Shown piece by piece: positions 20,259 to 29,994 of a DNA stretch of 64,000 nucleotides (the first letter of the stretch is position 1; each line of letters begins with the position of its first letter). The notes under the pieces were generated by a model, which did not search any database, was not told the DNA's origin, and saw nothing but the letters and a program-made list of their open reading frames with translations. The DNA lies in assembly GCF_000350165.1 (NCBI RefSeq), contig NZ_CAUI01000021.1:1-64000 (forward strand), written 5' to 3'. The stretch is from Halanaerobium saccharolyticum subsp. saccharolyticum DSM 6643. Lineage in GTDB: Bacteria; Bacillota; Halanaerobiia; Halanaerobiales; Halanaerobiaceae. The position numbers and the translations under genes were made by a program.

Positions 20259-21332
20259 ATGCAAAAAACACCACTTAATCAACTGCATAAAGAAATGGGA
20301 GCTAAAATGACTGACTTTGGTGGTTGGGAAATGCCGGTGGAATATAGTGGAATAATTGAAGAACATAAGGCTGTCAGAAATCAATGTGGTTTATTTGATG
20401 TGTCTCATATGGGAGAAATACTTGTCAGTGGCAAAACCGCTTCTGAATCTCTACAACAGATAATAACAAATGATATGCAGAAACTAGAGGTAGGAAAAAT
20501 TCTTTATACACCAATGTGCAATGAAAATGGTGGGATAATTGATGACTTACTTGTTTATTGTTTAAAAGATAATGAATATTTATTAGTGGTAAATGCTTCA
20601 AACATAGAAAAAGACTTTAATTGGATAAAAGAAAATATTCTTGATAAAACTGTGGCTGAAAATTTTTCAGATAAATATGCTATGATCGCTCTACAAGGTC
20701 CAGAGTCTAAAAAAATATTAACGCAGCTAACAGATATTGACCTAAACTCTTTAGATTATTATAAATTTAGGCAGGCTAAAGCAGCCGGAATAGAAATGAT
20801 AATTTCTCGCACAGGTTATACAGGTGAATTAGGCTATGAACTTTACTTTGAGACAGAAGAAGCGAAAAATGTGTGGAAGCAAATATTAGATGCTGGATCT
20901 GATTTTAGAATTAAAGCCTGCGGTTTAGGGGCTAGAGACACCTTAAGACTAGAAAAAATGTATGCTCTTTACGGTAATGATATTGATCAAAACACCAATC
21001 CTTATGAAGCAAATATGGGATGGACAGTTGCTATAAATAAAGGATATTTTATTGGAAGAGAGAAATTAATAAATATAAAGGCTAACTGCTGCCCTAGAAA
21101 ATTGACTCCCTTAAAAATTACAGGGAGGGGAGTAGCCAGGCATGGTCATGAAGTTTATATCGGAGATGAAAAAATAGGAGAAGTTACAAGTGGAAGTTAT
21201 TCTCCAACCTTAGAACAGGGAATTGCTATGGCGTATCTAAAATCTGAACACACAGCTTCTGGCACAGAAGTTGAAATTAAAGTTAGAAGCAGAAAAGTGA
21301 AAGCTAAAGTTATAAAAGGTCCTTTTGTTTAA
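20259..21332 (+). CDS. gcvT: glycine cleavage system T protein (aminomethyltransferase)
   Basis: This transfers the methylene group from the lipoamide arm of GcvH to tetrahydrofolate. It begins QKTPLNQLHKEMGAKMTDFGGWEMPV, with the conserved FDVSHMGEI and CGLGARDTLRLE segments. The ATG at 20259 follows AGGGGG and gives 357 aa; an upstream in-frame start at 20214 would cover the region after the terminator and lacks a ribosome-binding site. It is first in the gcvT-gcvH-gcvPA-gcvPB operon under the glycine riboswitch. Confidence 0.96.
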   Translation: MQKTPLNQLHKEMGAKMTDFGGWEMPVEYSGIIEEHKAVRNQCGLFDVSHMGEILVSGKTASESLQQIITNDMQKLEVGKILYTPMCNENGGIIDDLLVYCLKDNEYLLVVNASNIEKDFNWIKENILDKTVAENFSDKYAMIALQGPESKKILTQLTDIDLNSLDYYKFRQAKAAGIEMIISRTGYTGELGYELYFETEEAKNVWKQILDAGSDFRIKACGLGARDTLRLEKMYALYGNDIDQNTNPYEANMGWTVAINKGYFIGREKLINIKANCCPRKLTPLKITGRGVARHGHEVYIGDEKIGEVTSGSYSPTLEQGIAMAYLKSEHTASGTEVEIKVRSRKVKAKVIKGPFV

Positions 21333-21392
21333 GACCTTAAATATATAAATGGATAGTGAAATGTTATCTTAAAAATTAAAGGAGGCAAAAAA

Positions 21393-21776
21393 ATGAGTGT
21401 AAAAGAAGATTTATATTACTCAGAAGATCATGAATGGGTTAGAGAAGAGGAAGAGTGTTTAGTAATTGGGGTGACAGATTTTGCTCAGGAAGAATTAGGC
21501 GACATTGTATTTGTTGAATTACCAGAGGTAGATGAAGAATTTGATAAAGATGACAGTTTTGGAGTTTTAGAATCTGTTAAGGCTGTTTCGGATACTTTTA
21601 TTCCAGTAAGTGGTAGAGTTATTGAAGTTAATGAGGATTTATTAGATAATCCAGAACGAATTAATGATGATCCATATGGAGAAGGTTGGTTAATTAAAAT
21701 TGATCCTGCTGATGATTCAGAACTTGATGAACTTTTATCTGCAGAGGAGTATGCTGATTTTATAGAGGAGGAATAA
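21393..21776 (+). CDS. gcvH: glycine cleavage system H protein
   Basis: This lipoyl-carrier protein shuttles the aminomethyl group between P, T and L proteins. The lipoylated lysine is Lys63 in [12 protein letters not shown]. At 127 aa the length is normal and it is strongly acidic, consistent with a salt-adapted proteome. AGGAGG precedes the ATG. gcvPA starts 2 bp after its stop codon. No lipoate ligase or L-protein gene is nearby. Confidence 0.96.
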   Translation: MSVKEDLYYSEDHEWVREEEECLVIGVTDFAQEELGDIVFVELPEVDEEFDKDDSFGVLESVKAVSDTFIPVSGRVIEVNEDLLDNPERINDDPYGEGWLIKIDPADDSELDELLSAEEYADFIEEE

Positions 21777-21778
21777 TC

Positions 21779-23116
21779 ATGGATTATATTTCCAATACAG
21801 CAGCAGAAAGAAATAAAATGCTTAAAGAAATCGGAATTAAAGAGGTTGAAGATCTTTTTTCGATGATTCCAGAAGCAGTAAAAGCTGATGATGAGTTAAA
21901 TATTGAAGCTGGTATTTCTGAACTAGAATTAATGAGAAAAGCTCAGAATATTGCTAAGAAAAACAAAAGTCTTGATCAGCAAATCTCATTTTTAGGGGCT
22001 GGAGCTTATGATCACTATGTACCAGGGGTCATTGATGCTTTAATATCTAGATCAGAGTTTTATACGGCATATACTCCTTATCAGGCTGAATTAAGTCAGG
22101 GGACACTAGAGGCTATTTATGAATATCAGAGTATGATTTCTGATTTAACCGGAATGGGGATTACAAATGCTTCTATGTTGGATGGAGCTTCAGCAGCAGC
22201 AGAGGCTGTAACTATGGGGGCTAGAATTTCTAGACGTTCTAAAGTGCTGCTGCCTGATACCATTAATCCTTCTTATCGAGAAGTTATAAAAACATATGGT
22301 TCTGGAGCAGAATTAGAATTTATTGATTTAGAAAGCAAAGCTAATATCATTGAACCTGAACTAATAAAAGAAAACATTGATGAAAAAACTGCAGTAGTTG
22401 TTTTGCAATACCCAAATTTTTATGGTTCTATAGAAAAGATGGAAGAAATTTCAAAAATAACCAAAGGAAATAAAAATATTATTTTTGTAGTGATAGTTAA
22501 TCCAATCTTACTGGGAGTTTTAAAGGCACCAGCTGAATTTGATGCAGATATAGTTGTTGGAGAGGCTCAGAATTTAGGGAGTGGGCTAAATTATGGAGGT
22601 CCTAACCTTGGTTTTATGGCTTGCAGGGACAATCGAAAAATGATGCGTCAATTACCAGGTAGAATTGTAGGAAAAACTACGGATATCGAAGGGAAAGAAG
22701 GTTTTGTTTTAACTCTACAGACACGAGAGCAACACATTCGTCGTGAAAAAGCAACCTCTAATATTTGTACCAATGAAGCTCTAAATGCTTTAATGGCTAC
22801 AATATATCTGTCTACCATGGGTAAAACTGGTTTAAAAGAGGTTGGAGAGCAGTGTTACCATAAAGCTCATTATCTGGCTAAAAAAATTGATAAAATATCC
22901 GGTTTTGAAGTAGCTAATAAGGATAATTTTTTCCATGAATTTGTAGTTAAAACAAAAGAGAAAAGTAGTCAGATTATAGATAAATTGCTTCAAAAAGATA
23001 TATTAGTTGGTTATGATTTAAAAAGAATTGACGAAGATGGGATTCTAGTTTGTGTTACTGAAAAAAGAACAAAAGCTGAAATGGATAATTTATTAGAAAA
23101 TTTGGAGGTGCTTTAA
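21779..23116 (+). CDS. gcvPA: glycine dehydrogenase (decarboxylating) subunit 1
   Basis: This is one half of the split P protein; together with subunit 2 it decarboxylates glycine on PLP. It begins [19 protein letters not shown], with the conserved [12 protein letters not shown] and [13 protein letters not shown] segments. At 445 aa it has the usual size of the split form. It overlaps the ribosome-binding region of gcvPB (TTGGAGGTGCTTTAA). Confidence 0.95.
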   Translation: MDYISNTAAERNKMLKEIGIKEVEDLFSMIPEAVKADDELNIEAGISELELMRKAQNIAKKNKSLDQQISFLGAGAYDHYVPGVIDALISRSEFYTAYTPYQAELSQGTLEAIYEYQSMISDLTGMGITNASMLDGASAAAEAVTMGARISRRSKVLLPDTINPSYREVIKTYGSGAELEFIDLESKANIIEPELIKENIDEKTAVVVLQYPNFYGSIEKMEEISKITKGNKNIIFVVIVNPILLGVLKAPAEFDADIVVGEAQNLGSGLNYGGPNLGFMACRDNRKMMRQLPGRIVGKTTDIEGKEGFVLTLQTREQHIRREKATSNICTNEALNALMATIYLSTMGKTGLKEVGEQCYHKAHYLAKKIDKISGFEVANKDNFFHEFVVKTKEKSSQIIDKLLQKDILVGYDLKRIDEDGILVCVTEKRTKAEMDNLLENLEVL

Positions 23117-24550
23117 GTGGAGGAGAAACTAATTAAAAATTACAGCAGTCCTGGTCGTAAAGGATATTCTCTACCTCCACTTGAGGTAGAAAAAAGTGAG
23201 TTTAATCAAGAAATAAGTCATTATTTAAGAGAAGAGGTTGAACTACCAGAGGTTAGTGAAGTAGATGTGGTCAGGCATTATACAGCGTTAAGTGAACTTA
23301 ATTATGGTGTGGATTCTGGGATTTACCCCTTAGGTTCATGTACTATGAAATATAATCCAAAACGAAATGAAAGAATTGCTAGAATAGCTGAGTTAAGTAA
23401 TATACATCCTTATCAGCCGGAAGAGCAGCTGCAGGGTTCTTTAGAAATATTGTATCAATTGAAATTAGATTTAGCAGAAATTAGTGCTATGGATGAAATA
23501 ACATTACAACCTGCATCTGGTGCTCATGGAGAATTTACATCGCTAATGATAGCAAAAAAATATTTTGAAGATAAAGAAGAAAAAAGAACTAAAGTTATAG
23601 TACCTGACTCAGCCCATGGGACAAATCCTGCTAGCGCAACAATGGCAGGCTTTGAAGTTGTTGAAATAGCATCTAATAAAAAAGGGATGGTTGATTTAGA
23701 TGAATTAGCAGAAGCCCTAGATCAAGAGACGGCTGCTTTGATGCTTACTAACCCTAATACTCTTGGTATCTTTGAAGAAGATATTTTAAAGATTACCGAG
23801 ATGGTTCATAATGTAGGTGGGCTGGTTTATTATGATGGAGCAAATATGAATGCAATAATGGGTTATGCTAAACCCGGTTTAATGGATTTTGATCTCATGC
23901 ATTTTAACCTCCATAAAACATTTTCTACCCCTCATGGTGGTGGAGGACCCGGCTCTGGCCCGGTAGGAGTTAAAGATTTTCTGGCACCATATCTTCCAAA
24001 ACCACTGCTAAAAAAGGATGAAGAAAAATATTATTGGGATTATAATCGCCCTAAGTCAATCGGGAAAGTTCATAGTTTTTACGGTAATTATGGAGTAATG
24101 CTCAGAGCTTGGGCTTATATTAAAACAGTGGGAGGAAAAGGGCTTAAAAAGACAACAGAAAATGCTGTTTTAAATGCTAACTATTTAAAAGCCAGATTAA
24201 AAGATAAATTTGAACTTCCTTATGCAGAAGATAGTCTGCACGAATTTGTGCTTTCCGGTAGCCGCCAGAAAGCCGAAGGAGCTTCAACACTTAATATAGC
24301 TAAAAGACTTTTGGATTACGATCAATATGCTCCGACAATTTATTTCCCACTTGTAGTTAAAGAAGCAATGATGATTGAACCCACAGAGACAGAGAATATA
24401 GAAACTTTAGATCATTTCGTGGAAACTTTACTAACTATTTCCCGGGAAATAAAAGAAAATCCGGAACTTGTTAAAAATGCACCTCATTCAACGTCAGTTA
24501 GGAAATTAGATGAGACTGAAGCTGCTAGAAATCCTAATCTTCGCTGGTAA
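23117..24550 (+). CDS. gcvPB: glycine dehydrogenase (decarboxylating) subunit 2
   Basis: This is the PLP-binding half of the split P protein; Lys267 in [17 protein letters not shown] is the cofactor lysine, with the glycine-rich loop after it. At 477 aa the length is normal. The start is GTG directly after the gcvPA stop codon. A perfect 14-bp Noc-binding palindrome lies within codons 441-446. A terminator follows at 24627-24652. Confidence 0.95.
   Translation: MEEKLIKNYSSPGRKGYSLPPLEVEKSEFNQEISHYLREEVELPEVSEVDVVRHYTALSELNYGVDSGIYPLGSCTMKYNPKRNERIARIAELSNIHPYQPEEQLQGSLEILYQLKLDLAEISAMDEITLQPASGAHGEFTSLMIAKKYFEDKEEKRTKVIVPDSAHGTNPASATMAGFEVVEIASNKKGMVDLDELAEALDQETAALMLTNPNTLGIFEEDILKITEMVHNVGGLVYYDGANMNAIMGYAKPGLMDFDLMHFNLHKTFSTPHGGGGPGSGPVGVKDFLAPYLPKPLLKKDEEKYYWDYNRPKSIGKVHSFYGNYGVMLRAWAYIKTVGGKGLKKTTENAVLNANYLKARLKDKFELPYAEDSLHEFVLSGSRQKAEGASTLNIAKRLLDYDQYAPTIYFPLVVKEAMMIEPTETENIETLDHFVETLLTISREIKENPELVKNAPHSTSVRKLDETEAARNPNLRW
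24437..24450. promoter_or_regulatory. Noc-binding site (NBS) inside gcvPB
   Basis: ATTTCCCGGGAAAT is a perfect 14-bp palindrome identical to the NBS consensus known from B. subtilis. The protein-coding frame here (TISREI) does not require it. It supports the assignment of the ParB paralogue at 16829-17629 as Noc. Confidence 0.8.
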
Positions 24551-24626
24551 TTAAAAAAAATAACATTATGGTAAAAGTAATTTTAATCTTTGGTTTTATT
24601 TTTTAACTTTAAGCTATAATAAATGC

Positions 24627-24652
24627 AAATGGCCCACTTGGGCCATTTTTGC
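24627..24652 (+). terminator. terminator of the gcv operon
   Basis: AAATGGCCC (24627-24635) pairs with GGGCCATTT (24640-24648) around an ACTT loop, followed by TT. It separates gcvPB from the TPR gene. Confidence 0.8.
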
Positions 24653-24713
24653 AGTTTAAGGTTGTTTTATGATATAATCTAAAATTGAAGTTAACTAAAA
24701 AGTGGGTGAAAAT

Positions 24714-25265
24714 ATGAAAGAGTCCTATTATAAAGAACAGCTTTCAGAAGAACAAGAGAAGAAATATCAAGAATGTGTAGAGTTAATAGAGCAAGGCAAA
24801 AGAAAAAAGGCTTCAAAAAAATTAAATGAATTTTTAGAAGAAAATTCTGATTTCCTGCCTGCATTGAATAAAATGGCAGTAGTTCATATTTATCAAAAAA
24901 AGCTTAATGAAGCACAAAAGCTGTTAATTAGAATATTAGATCAAGATCCTGATTATGCTCCAGCCATAACTAATTTGGGAAGTATTGCTCGAGAGATGGA
25001 AAACTTAGAAAGGGCAAAAGAGTTATATCATCAGGCAATAAAAGCTAATGAGGATTATGGTCCTGCTTATAATAATTTAGGAGTTATTTATCGGGAAGAA
25101 GGTAATTATGCTGAATCTGTTAAATATCTTAAAAAAGCAAGAAAAAAAGGGAGTATTAGTTATAAATTAAGTACAGACAAGCCTTTTTATAAAGAACCTG
25201 GATGTCTTTTTGTTGCATTCTTAGCAGTTGTTTTACTGATAATTTTATATATAATTTTAACATAA
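24714..25265 (+). CDS. TPR-repeat protein with C-terminal membrane anchor
   Basis: The protein has 183 aa from ATG 24714. Tetratricopeptide repeats cover about residues 30-145 (for example APAITNLGSIAREMENLERAKELYHQAI and GPAYNNLGVIYREEGNYAESVKYL). One hydrophobic helix lies at the extreme C-terminus (FVAFLAVVLLIILYIIL), so it is a tail-anchored protein with its repeats in the cytoplasm. TPRs mediate protein contacts; the partner is unknown. The start is preceded by GTGGGTG; an upstream GTG would add four residues. Confidence 0.8.
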   Translation: MKESYYKEQLSEEQEKKYQECVELIEQGKRKKASKKLNEFLEENSDFLPALNKMAVVHIYQKKLNEAQKLLIRILDQDPDYAPAITNLGSIAREMENLERAKELYHQAIKANEDYGPAYNNLGVIYREEGNYAESVKYLKKARKKGSISYKLSTDKPFYKEPGCLFVAFLAVVLLIILYIILT

Positions 25266-25315
25266 ATTTATATTTGAAAATTAAGAACAAAACCAAGTGA
25301 AAAGGAGGTCTTAAA

Positions 25316-25495
25316 ATGCCGAAAGATTATTCGGTTGGAGACAGAGTTGAGTTTAAAAAAACTCATCCATGTGGCGGCAAAACCTGGGAAATTTTAAGAG
25401 TAGGCATGGATTTTAAAGCGAAATGTGAGACCTGTGAAAGAGTAATTATGTTAGCAAGAAATAAATTTGAGAAAAGTGTTAAGAAAAAACTTTAA
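25316..25495 (+). CDS. DUF951 small protein (YyzM-like)
   Basis: This 59-aa protein begins MPKDYSVGDRVEFKKTHPCGG and has four cysteines, including CETCERVIMLAR; this is the DUF951 pattern. AGGAGG lies 7 nt before the ATG. It directly precedes ychF (24 bp), matching the yyzM-ychF pairing of Bacillus. The function is unknown; the cysteines may bind zinc. Confidence 0.88.
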   Translation: MPKDYSVGDRVEFKKTHPCGGKTWEILRVGMDFKAKCETCERVIMLARNKFEKSVKKKL

Positions 25496-25519
25496 TTTTT
25501 GAGGAAGGAAGATTATTTA

Positions 25520-26611
25520 ATGAAAATAGGAATTGTTGGACTGCCAAATGTAGGTAAATCAACTCTTTTTAATGCACTAACAGAAGCGGGTGCTGATGCA
25601 GCAAATTATCCTTTTTGTACAATAGATCCCAATATAGGAGTTGTACCAGTTCCTGATGAAAGATTGGAATGGTTGGCAGAAAAATATCAACCAGAAAAGA
25701 AAACTCCTACAGTGATTGAATTTGTAGATATTGCCGGCTTAGTTGAAGGTGCAAGCAGAGGTGAAGGGCTTGGTAATAAATTCTTAGCTCATATCAGAGA
25801 GGTAGATGCGATAGCCCAAGTTGTTAGATGTTTTGATGATGAAAATATTACACATGTTGATGGTAAAATCTCTCCTGATAGAGATATTGATATTATCAAT
25901 ACCGAATTAATGATGGCAGATCTAAGTCAAATTGAAAAAAGATTAGAAAAATCAAAAAAACAAGCTAAAAGTGGAGATAAAATCTATTTAAAAGAGTTAG
26001 CTGCTTTAGAAAAAATTTCAGATGCTTTAGAAGAAGGTAAAAATATTAGACAGTTAGAACTTGATGAAACTGCTAAGCGTTTAGTAAAAGAACTGCAGCT
26101 TTTAAGTGCTAAGCCAATAATTTATTTAGCAAATGTTAATGAGGAAGATATAAATACAGGCCAGAATAAACTGGTTAAAGACGTAAAGGCCCATGCTGAA
26201 AAAGATGGAGCCAAAGTTGTAGAAGTAAGTGCTAAAATCGAAGCTGATATTGCTGAGTTAGATGAAGATGAGAAAGAAATGTTTTTAGATGAATTAGGAC
26301 TTAATGATTCCGGTTTGGATCGAGTAATTAAGGCTGGTTATGAATTGTTGAATCTACTTACATTTCTTACTGCAGGTGAAAAAGAGTGTAGGGCTTGGAC
26401 AGTGGAAAAAGGCTCGACTGCTCCAGAAGCAGCAGGAAGAATTCACAGTGACATGGAAAAAGGGTTTATTAGGGCTGAAATAGTAAGCTTTAAAGATTTA
26501 AAACGTGTTGGTTCAATGGCTGAAGCTCGAGAGGAAGGCTTATTAAGACTAGAAGGCAAGGATTATATAATGCAGGATGGAGATATCTGTCATTTCCGTT
26601 TTAATGTCTAA
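25520..26611 (+). CDS. ychF: redox-regulated ATPase YchF (Obg family)
   Basis: This Obg-family P-loop protein prefers ATP and binds ribosomes. The P-loop GLPNVGKSTLFN (9-20), DIAGLVEGA and a C-terminal TGS-like domain (CRAWTVEKGSTAPEAAGRIHSDME) are present. The ATG at 25520 follows GAGGAAGGAAG and gives 363 aa, the family length; a TTG seven codons upstream is less likely. Confidence 0.95.
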   Translation: MKIGIVGLPNVGKSTLFNALTEAGADAANYPFCTIDPNIGVVPVPDERLEWLAEKYQPEKKTPTVIEFVDIAGLVEGASRGEGLGNKFLAHIREVDAIAQVVRCFDDENITHVDGKISPDRDIDIINTELMMADLSQIEKRLEKSKKQAKSGDKIYLKELAALEKISDALEEGKNIRQLELDETAKRLVKELQLLSAKPIIYLANVNEEDINTGQNKLVKDVKAHAEKDGAKVVEVSAKIEADIAELDEDEKEMFLDELGLNDSGLDRVIKAGYELLNLLTFLTAGEKECRAWTVEKGSTAPEAAGRIHSDMEKGFIRAEIVSFKDLKRVGSMAEAREEGLLRLEGKDYIMQDGDICHFRFNV

Positions 26612-26690
26612 TTAATACTTTAATCTTTAAATTTAAGCAAAGTTTTAGACAATATTTTTATTGTATTAGACACTAAATAAGGATAAAGAT

Positions 26691-27194
26691 ATGCTAAAAA
26701 AATTAGATCTAAAAATATTATTTAAATTATATAACTTTAATATTAATCACCGCCGACTTTCTAAAGCGGTGGTTTTTATTAGTCAATTTTCTTCTATATT
26801 TTTTTCAACAATATATTTTGCTGCAGTAATTTATTTAATATATAATGACAAAGTTTTAAAAGAATTTATATTAATTCCTGCTGTCTTTTATTTTTTGGCT
26901 AAGCTTATACCATACCTATATAATCGAATTCGTCCATTTGCAAAACATAATATCAAAGCTTTAGTAGAACAGAGAAAAGATCATTCTTTTCCCAGCACAC
27001 ATACTGGAAGCTCTCTAATTATTTCTTTAGCATTTTTAGAGATAAATCCAGAAATAGGAATAACAATGATTTTTTTAGCGATTTTAACTGCTCTTTCTAG
27101 AATAATGACGGCGGTTCATTATCCTTCCGATATTTTAGGAACCTGGCTCATAGTATTGATTTTACATTTTGGTTTTCTTAATTTTTTAATCTGA
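26691..27194 (+). CDS. PAP2-superfamily membrane phosphatase
   Basis: This 167-aa membrane protein has the three PAP2 motifs: KLIPYLYNRIRP, the PSTHTG segment (FPSTHTGSS) and SRIMTAVHYPSDILG. It has about five hydrophobic helices. The family dephosphorylates lipid phosphates, often undecaprenyl pyrophosphate; the substrate here is not determined. It lies between ychF and the rpsF operon. Confidence 0.85.
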   Translation: MLKKLDLKILFKLYNFNINHRRLSKAVVFISQFSSIFFSTIYFAAVIYLIYNDKVLKEFILIPAVFYFLAKLIPYLYNRIRPFAKHNIKALVEQRKDHSFPSTHTGSSLIISLAFLEINPEIGITMIFLAILTALSRIMTAVHYPSDILGTWLIVLILHFGFLNFLI

Positions 27195-27277
27195 ACCTAA
27201 ATGCTTTCAGTTTGACTAGAATGCTTCAAACATTGAGTTCTATAATAGTTATTATTATTCTTTTCAGCAAAATAAAC

Positions 27278-27306
27278 TTGCATCTAAAGCCAATAGATGC
27301 TATAAT
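27278..27306 (+). promoter_or_regulatory. promoter of rpsF-ssb-rpsR
   Basis: TTGCAT (27278-27283) and TATAAT (27301-27306) are spaced 17 bp, just upstream of the structured leader. Confidence 0.75.
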
Positions 27307-27323
27307 TTAGATTGGTTAAAAAT

Positions 27324-27361
27324 CCATGCTCTGCTAGCAGCAGGGCCATTAGTCCGTGTGG
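27324..27361 (+). promoter_or_regulatory. probable S6:S18 ribosomal-protein leader
   Basis: A strong hairpin, GCTCTGCT / AGCAGGGC with an AGC loop (27328-27346), sits above a weak closing pair CCATG/TGTGG, leaving an unpaired ATTAGTCCG on the 3' side. A hairpin plus a bulged CCG before rpsF is the hallmark of the S6:S18 autoregulatory motif. It lies 15 nt before the rpsF start, where S6:S18 binding could repress translation. The structure was drawn by eye. Confidence 0.6.
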
Positions 27362-27376
27362 AGGAGGTGACAGTAA

Positions 27377-27676
27377 ATGGAAATTAGAAAAAGAGATTAT
27401 GAAACAACTTTTGTACTTAAACCAGATCTTGAAGATGAAGAAAAGCAGAATATTCTTCAGCGTGTGAAAAATGCTATTTCAGACCACGATGGAGAGGTAA
27501 ATGAAGTTGATGCTTGGGGTAAAAAGCAATTAGCATATGAGATTAAAGATTATCGTTCTGGTGATTATACAATCTTAGAATTCAACGCTAAGACAACAGT
27601 AGTTAATGAGTTAGAAAGAATCTTTAAGATTATGGATGGTGTACTTCGTTATTTAGTAGTTAGAAATGATGCATAA
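27377..27676 (+). CDS. rpsF: 30S ribosomal protein S6
   Basis: A 99-aa S6 protein has the conserved YETTFVLKPDL start and the DAWGKKQLAYEIKDYRSGDY segment. It binds S18 in the 30S platform. GGAGGAGGTGA precedes the ATG. It is the first gene of the rpsF-ssb-rpsR operon. Confidence 0.97.
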   Translation: MEIRKRDYETTFVLKPDLEDEEKQNILQRVKNAISDHDGEVNEVDAWGKKQLAYEIKDYRSGDYTILEFNAKTTVVNELERIFKIMDGVLRYLVVRNDA

Positions 27677-27700
27677 TATAAATTTAGGTGGTGAATACTC

Positions 27701-28180
27701 TTGCTAAATAGAATTGTTTTAATCGGCCGCCTGACACGAGATCCTGAACTTCGCTATACCAGTAATGGAACTCCAGTTTGTAATTTTACACTGGCAGTAG
27801 AAAGAAATTATACTAACCGTGATGGAGATAGAGATGTTGATTTTATCAATATTGTAACCTGGCGGGGTCTGGCGGAAAATTGTGCCCGTCATCTCGGAAA
27901 AGGTAGACTGGTTGGAGTCGATGGGTCCTTACAGATTCGCAAAAGCGAAAACAACAATAGAACTTATATAAATCCTGAGGTTAACGCTGATAATGTGCGT
28001 TTTCTAGACTTCGGAAAAAATAACAGCCGCAGTAATAATCAGGGACAGACTCAAAATAATAGTAATCAGCAGAGAAATAATAAGAAGTCTGCTCAGCAGA
28101 ACAAAAAACAGGAGCAGGATGATTTTGATGCTCAATTTGATGATAATTTTGATGCTGATGATTTTGATGTACCATTTTAA
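27701..28180 (+). CDS. ssb: single-stranded DNA-binding protein
   Basis: The OB-fold begins LNRIVLIGRLTRDPELRYTSNG and ends around residue 105. An Asn/Gln-rich linker (about 108-140) and the acidic protein-interaction tip DFDVPF follow. At 159 aa it is a normal SSB. The start is TTG preceded by GGTGGTG. It lies between rpsF and rpsR as usual. Confidence 0.97.
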   Translation: MLNRIVLIGRLTRDPELRYTSNGTPVCNFTLAVERNYTNRDGDRDVDFINIVTWRGLAENCARHLGKGRLVGVDGSLQIRKSENNNRTYINPEVNADNVRFLDFGKNNSRSNNQGQTQNNSNQQRNNKKSAQQNKKQEQDDFDAQFDDNFDADDFDVPF

Positions 28181-28197
28181 AAAGGAGGTAAATTTTA

Positions 28198-28413
28198 ATG
28201 CCTAGAGGTAGAAATAAGTCATGCCATTTTTGTGCAAACGAAGATAAAAAAATAGATTATAAAGACTTAAGAACTTTAAATAGATATTTAACAGATCGTG
28301 GTAAGATTATGCCACGTCGTGTAACAGGAAATTGTTCTAAACATCAAAAATTAATTACTAAAGCAGTAAAAAGAGCTAGATCAGTTGCTTTACTGCCATA
28401 TGTAAAAGAATAA
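28198..28413 (+). CDS. rpsR: 30S ribosomal protein S18
   Basis: This 71-aa protein carries the S18 core [26 protein letters not shown]. It keeps cysteines in CHFC near the N-terminus and CSKHQ after the core, so it looks like the zinc-ligand type with His as a possible fourth ligand. AAAGGAGGT precedes the ATG. Confidence 0.96.
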   Translation: MPRGRNKSCHFCANEDKKIDYKDLRTLNRYLTDRGKIMPRRVTGNCSKHQKLITKAVKRARSVALLPYVKE

Positions 28414-28423
28414 GTATTTAATT

Positions 28424-28461
28424 AAGGAGGCAAAATCTATGATGGAGCCTCCTTTCTTTAA
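28424..28461 (+). terminator. terminator after rpsR
   Basis: AAGGAGGC (28424-28431) pairs with GCCTCCTT (28447-28454), followed by TCTTTA. The tail is short, so termination may be partial. Confidence 0.6.
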
Positions 28462-28503
28462 TAATGCTATTAATTTTTGCCGGCAGATGAGGTGATAATT
28501 TAG

Positions 28504-29382
28504 ATGGATATTAGAAGATATAAAGATAGTATTAGAACTTTGGCCTATATAGTTTTATTGACTGCAATTAATTATTTTATTCCATTTTTATCAATGGCAG
28601 TTATGATACTCTGGCCGGTACCCATAGTATATCTTGTTCAAAAAAAGGAGAGTAATGGGGTAATTGGAGTTGTTATAATAGCAGCTTTAATAAATGCTTT
28701 TTTATTTGGAACTGTTATGGGTTTGATGACTATAATTGGTTTTGGATTTGTAGGTTTTATTATCGGTAATGTAATTAAAGAAGGTTTATCGCCTTTTAAA
28801 ACTCTAATTGTAGCTGTAATTGCTGTAACAATTTCACAACTTTTGATTTTTTATGTTGCTTCTGGAATGTTAAACTTAAATTATCAAACATTATTACAGC
28901 AGGCAGTCCAAAATTTAAGTGGCGATCAACAATCATTAGAACAAATAATAACAACCCAAATGAATTTAATTAAGAAAATATTCCCATCTCTATTATTTGT
29001 TTCAGCAACAATTACAGGGGTTTTAAATTATTATGTTTCTGCCTGGTACTTAAGAAGAAGAGGCTTAAATATAGAATTATATAAACCCATAAATAGATGG
29101 TATTTACCACGTTGGATTGTATCAATTTTAATTGTAGTTTCTCTTTTATTTACTTCAAACTCGATTTTTTTGAACATAAATATATTTATGTTTTTCCTGG
29201 CATTTTTGCAGGGCTTTGCAGTTTTGATGTATTTTTTATCTAAGAAAAGTAGTTCTGTTTTAATAAAGTCATTTATGATTTTTTTGATTTTGATTTTTCC
29301 ACCAGTTCCGATGATTTTAATTTTATTAGGATTATTAGATATGTGGTTTAATTTTAGAAAGCAGAATAACCAACCTGGTTAA
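28504..29382 (+). CDS. DUF2232 membrane protein (YybS-like)
   Basis: This 292-aa polytopic membrane protein has about eight hydrophobic segments, with two soluble loops (near 130-155 and 188-200). Its position between rpsR and rplI matches YybS/DUF2232 proteins. The function is unknown. The start ATG follows GAGGTGAT. Confidence 0.8.
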   Translation: MDIRRYKDSIRTLAYIVLLTAINYFIPFLSMAVMILWPVPIVYLVQKKESNGVIGVVIIAALINAFLFGTVMGLMTIIGFGFVGFIIGNVIKEGLSPFKTLIVAVIAVTISQLLIFYVASGMLNLNYQTLLQQAVQNLSGDQQSLEQIITTQMNLIKKIFPSLLFVSATITGVLNYYVSAWYLRRRGLNIELYKPINRWYLPRWIVSILIVVSLLFTSNSIFLNINIFMFFLAFLQGFAVLMYFLSKKSSSVLIKSFMIFLILIFPPVPMILILLGLLDMWFNFRKQNNQPG

Positions 29383-29406
29383 AAATGATTAAGGAGGCAA
29401 GTTATT

Positions 29407-29850
29407 ATGAAAGTAGTACTAACAGAAGATGTTAAGAAATTAGGTTCTAAAGGCGATGTTGTTGAGGCAGCTGATGGCTATGCACGTAATTATTTAATGC
29501 CGCGCGGTTTAGCAGTAGAGGCAACTCAGCAGAAAATTAAAGAAATGAAAGAAAAAGAAGCAAAAAAGAATCGTCTTGAAAATGAAAAAAGAGAAGATGC
29601 TAATAAATTAAAATCTAAATTAGAATCTGAAAAATTTGAAATCAAGGTTAAAGCTGGCGAAAAGGGTAGATTATTTGGTTCAGTTAATACAAAAGATATT
29701 GCTGAAGCAGCTTCTGATAAAGGCTATGATATCGACAAGAGAAAGATCCAGCTTGATGATTCAATTAAATCTTTAGGAATGCATACTGTTGAAGTAAAAA
29801 TCTATGATGATATCACAGCATTATTAAAAGTTAATGTTAAAGAAAAGTAA
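29407..29850 (+). CDS. rplI: 50S ribosomal protein L9
   Basis: L9 is recognised by MKVVLTEDVKKLGSKGDVVEAADGYARNYL and the long charged helix (about 40-75) before the C-terminal domain (RLFGSVNTKDIAEA). At 147 aa it is full length. AGGAGG precedes the ATG. In many Firmicutes dnaB follows; here dnaB is about 10 kb away on the opposite strand. Confidence 0.97.
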   Translation: MKVVLTEDVKKLGSKGDVVEAADGYARNYLMPRGLAVEATQQKIKEMKEKEAKKNRLENEKREDANKLKSKLESEKFEIKVKAGEKGRLFGSVNTKDIAEAASDKGYDIDKRKIQLDDSIKSLGMHTVEVKIYDDITALLKVNVKEK

Positions 29851-29902
29851 GCTAGTAAGCTAAGTAATAAATTTAGATTCAAAATATTTTCTTGATATTC
29901 TG

Positions 29903-29942
29903 AGACTGCTATTAATATAATTATTAATGGTGGTCTTTTTTT
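29903..29942 (+). terminator. terminator after rplI
   Basis: AGACTGCTATTAAT (29903-29916) pairs with ATTAATGGTGGTCT (29923-29936), with wobble pairs, followed by TTTTTTT. Confidence 0.85.
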
Positions 29943-29994
29943 AATATTCACAGCATTTCTTTGGTAAAAAAATTAAGAAGCAGAAGGTGAAAAG

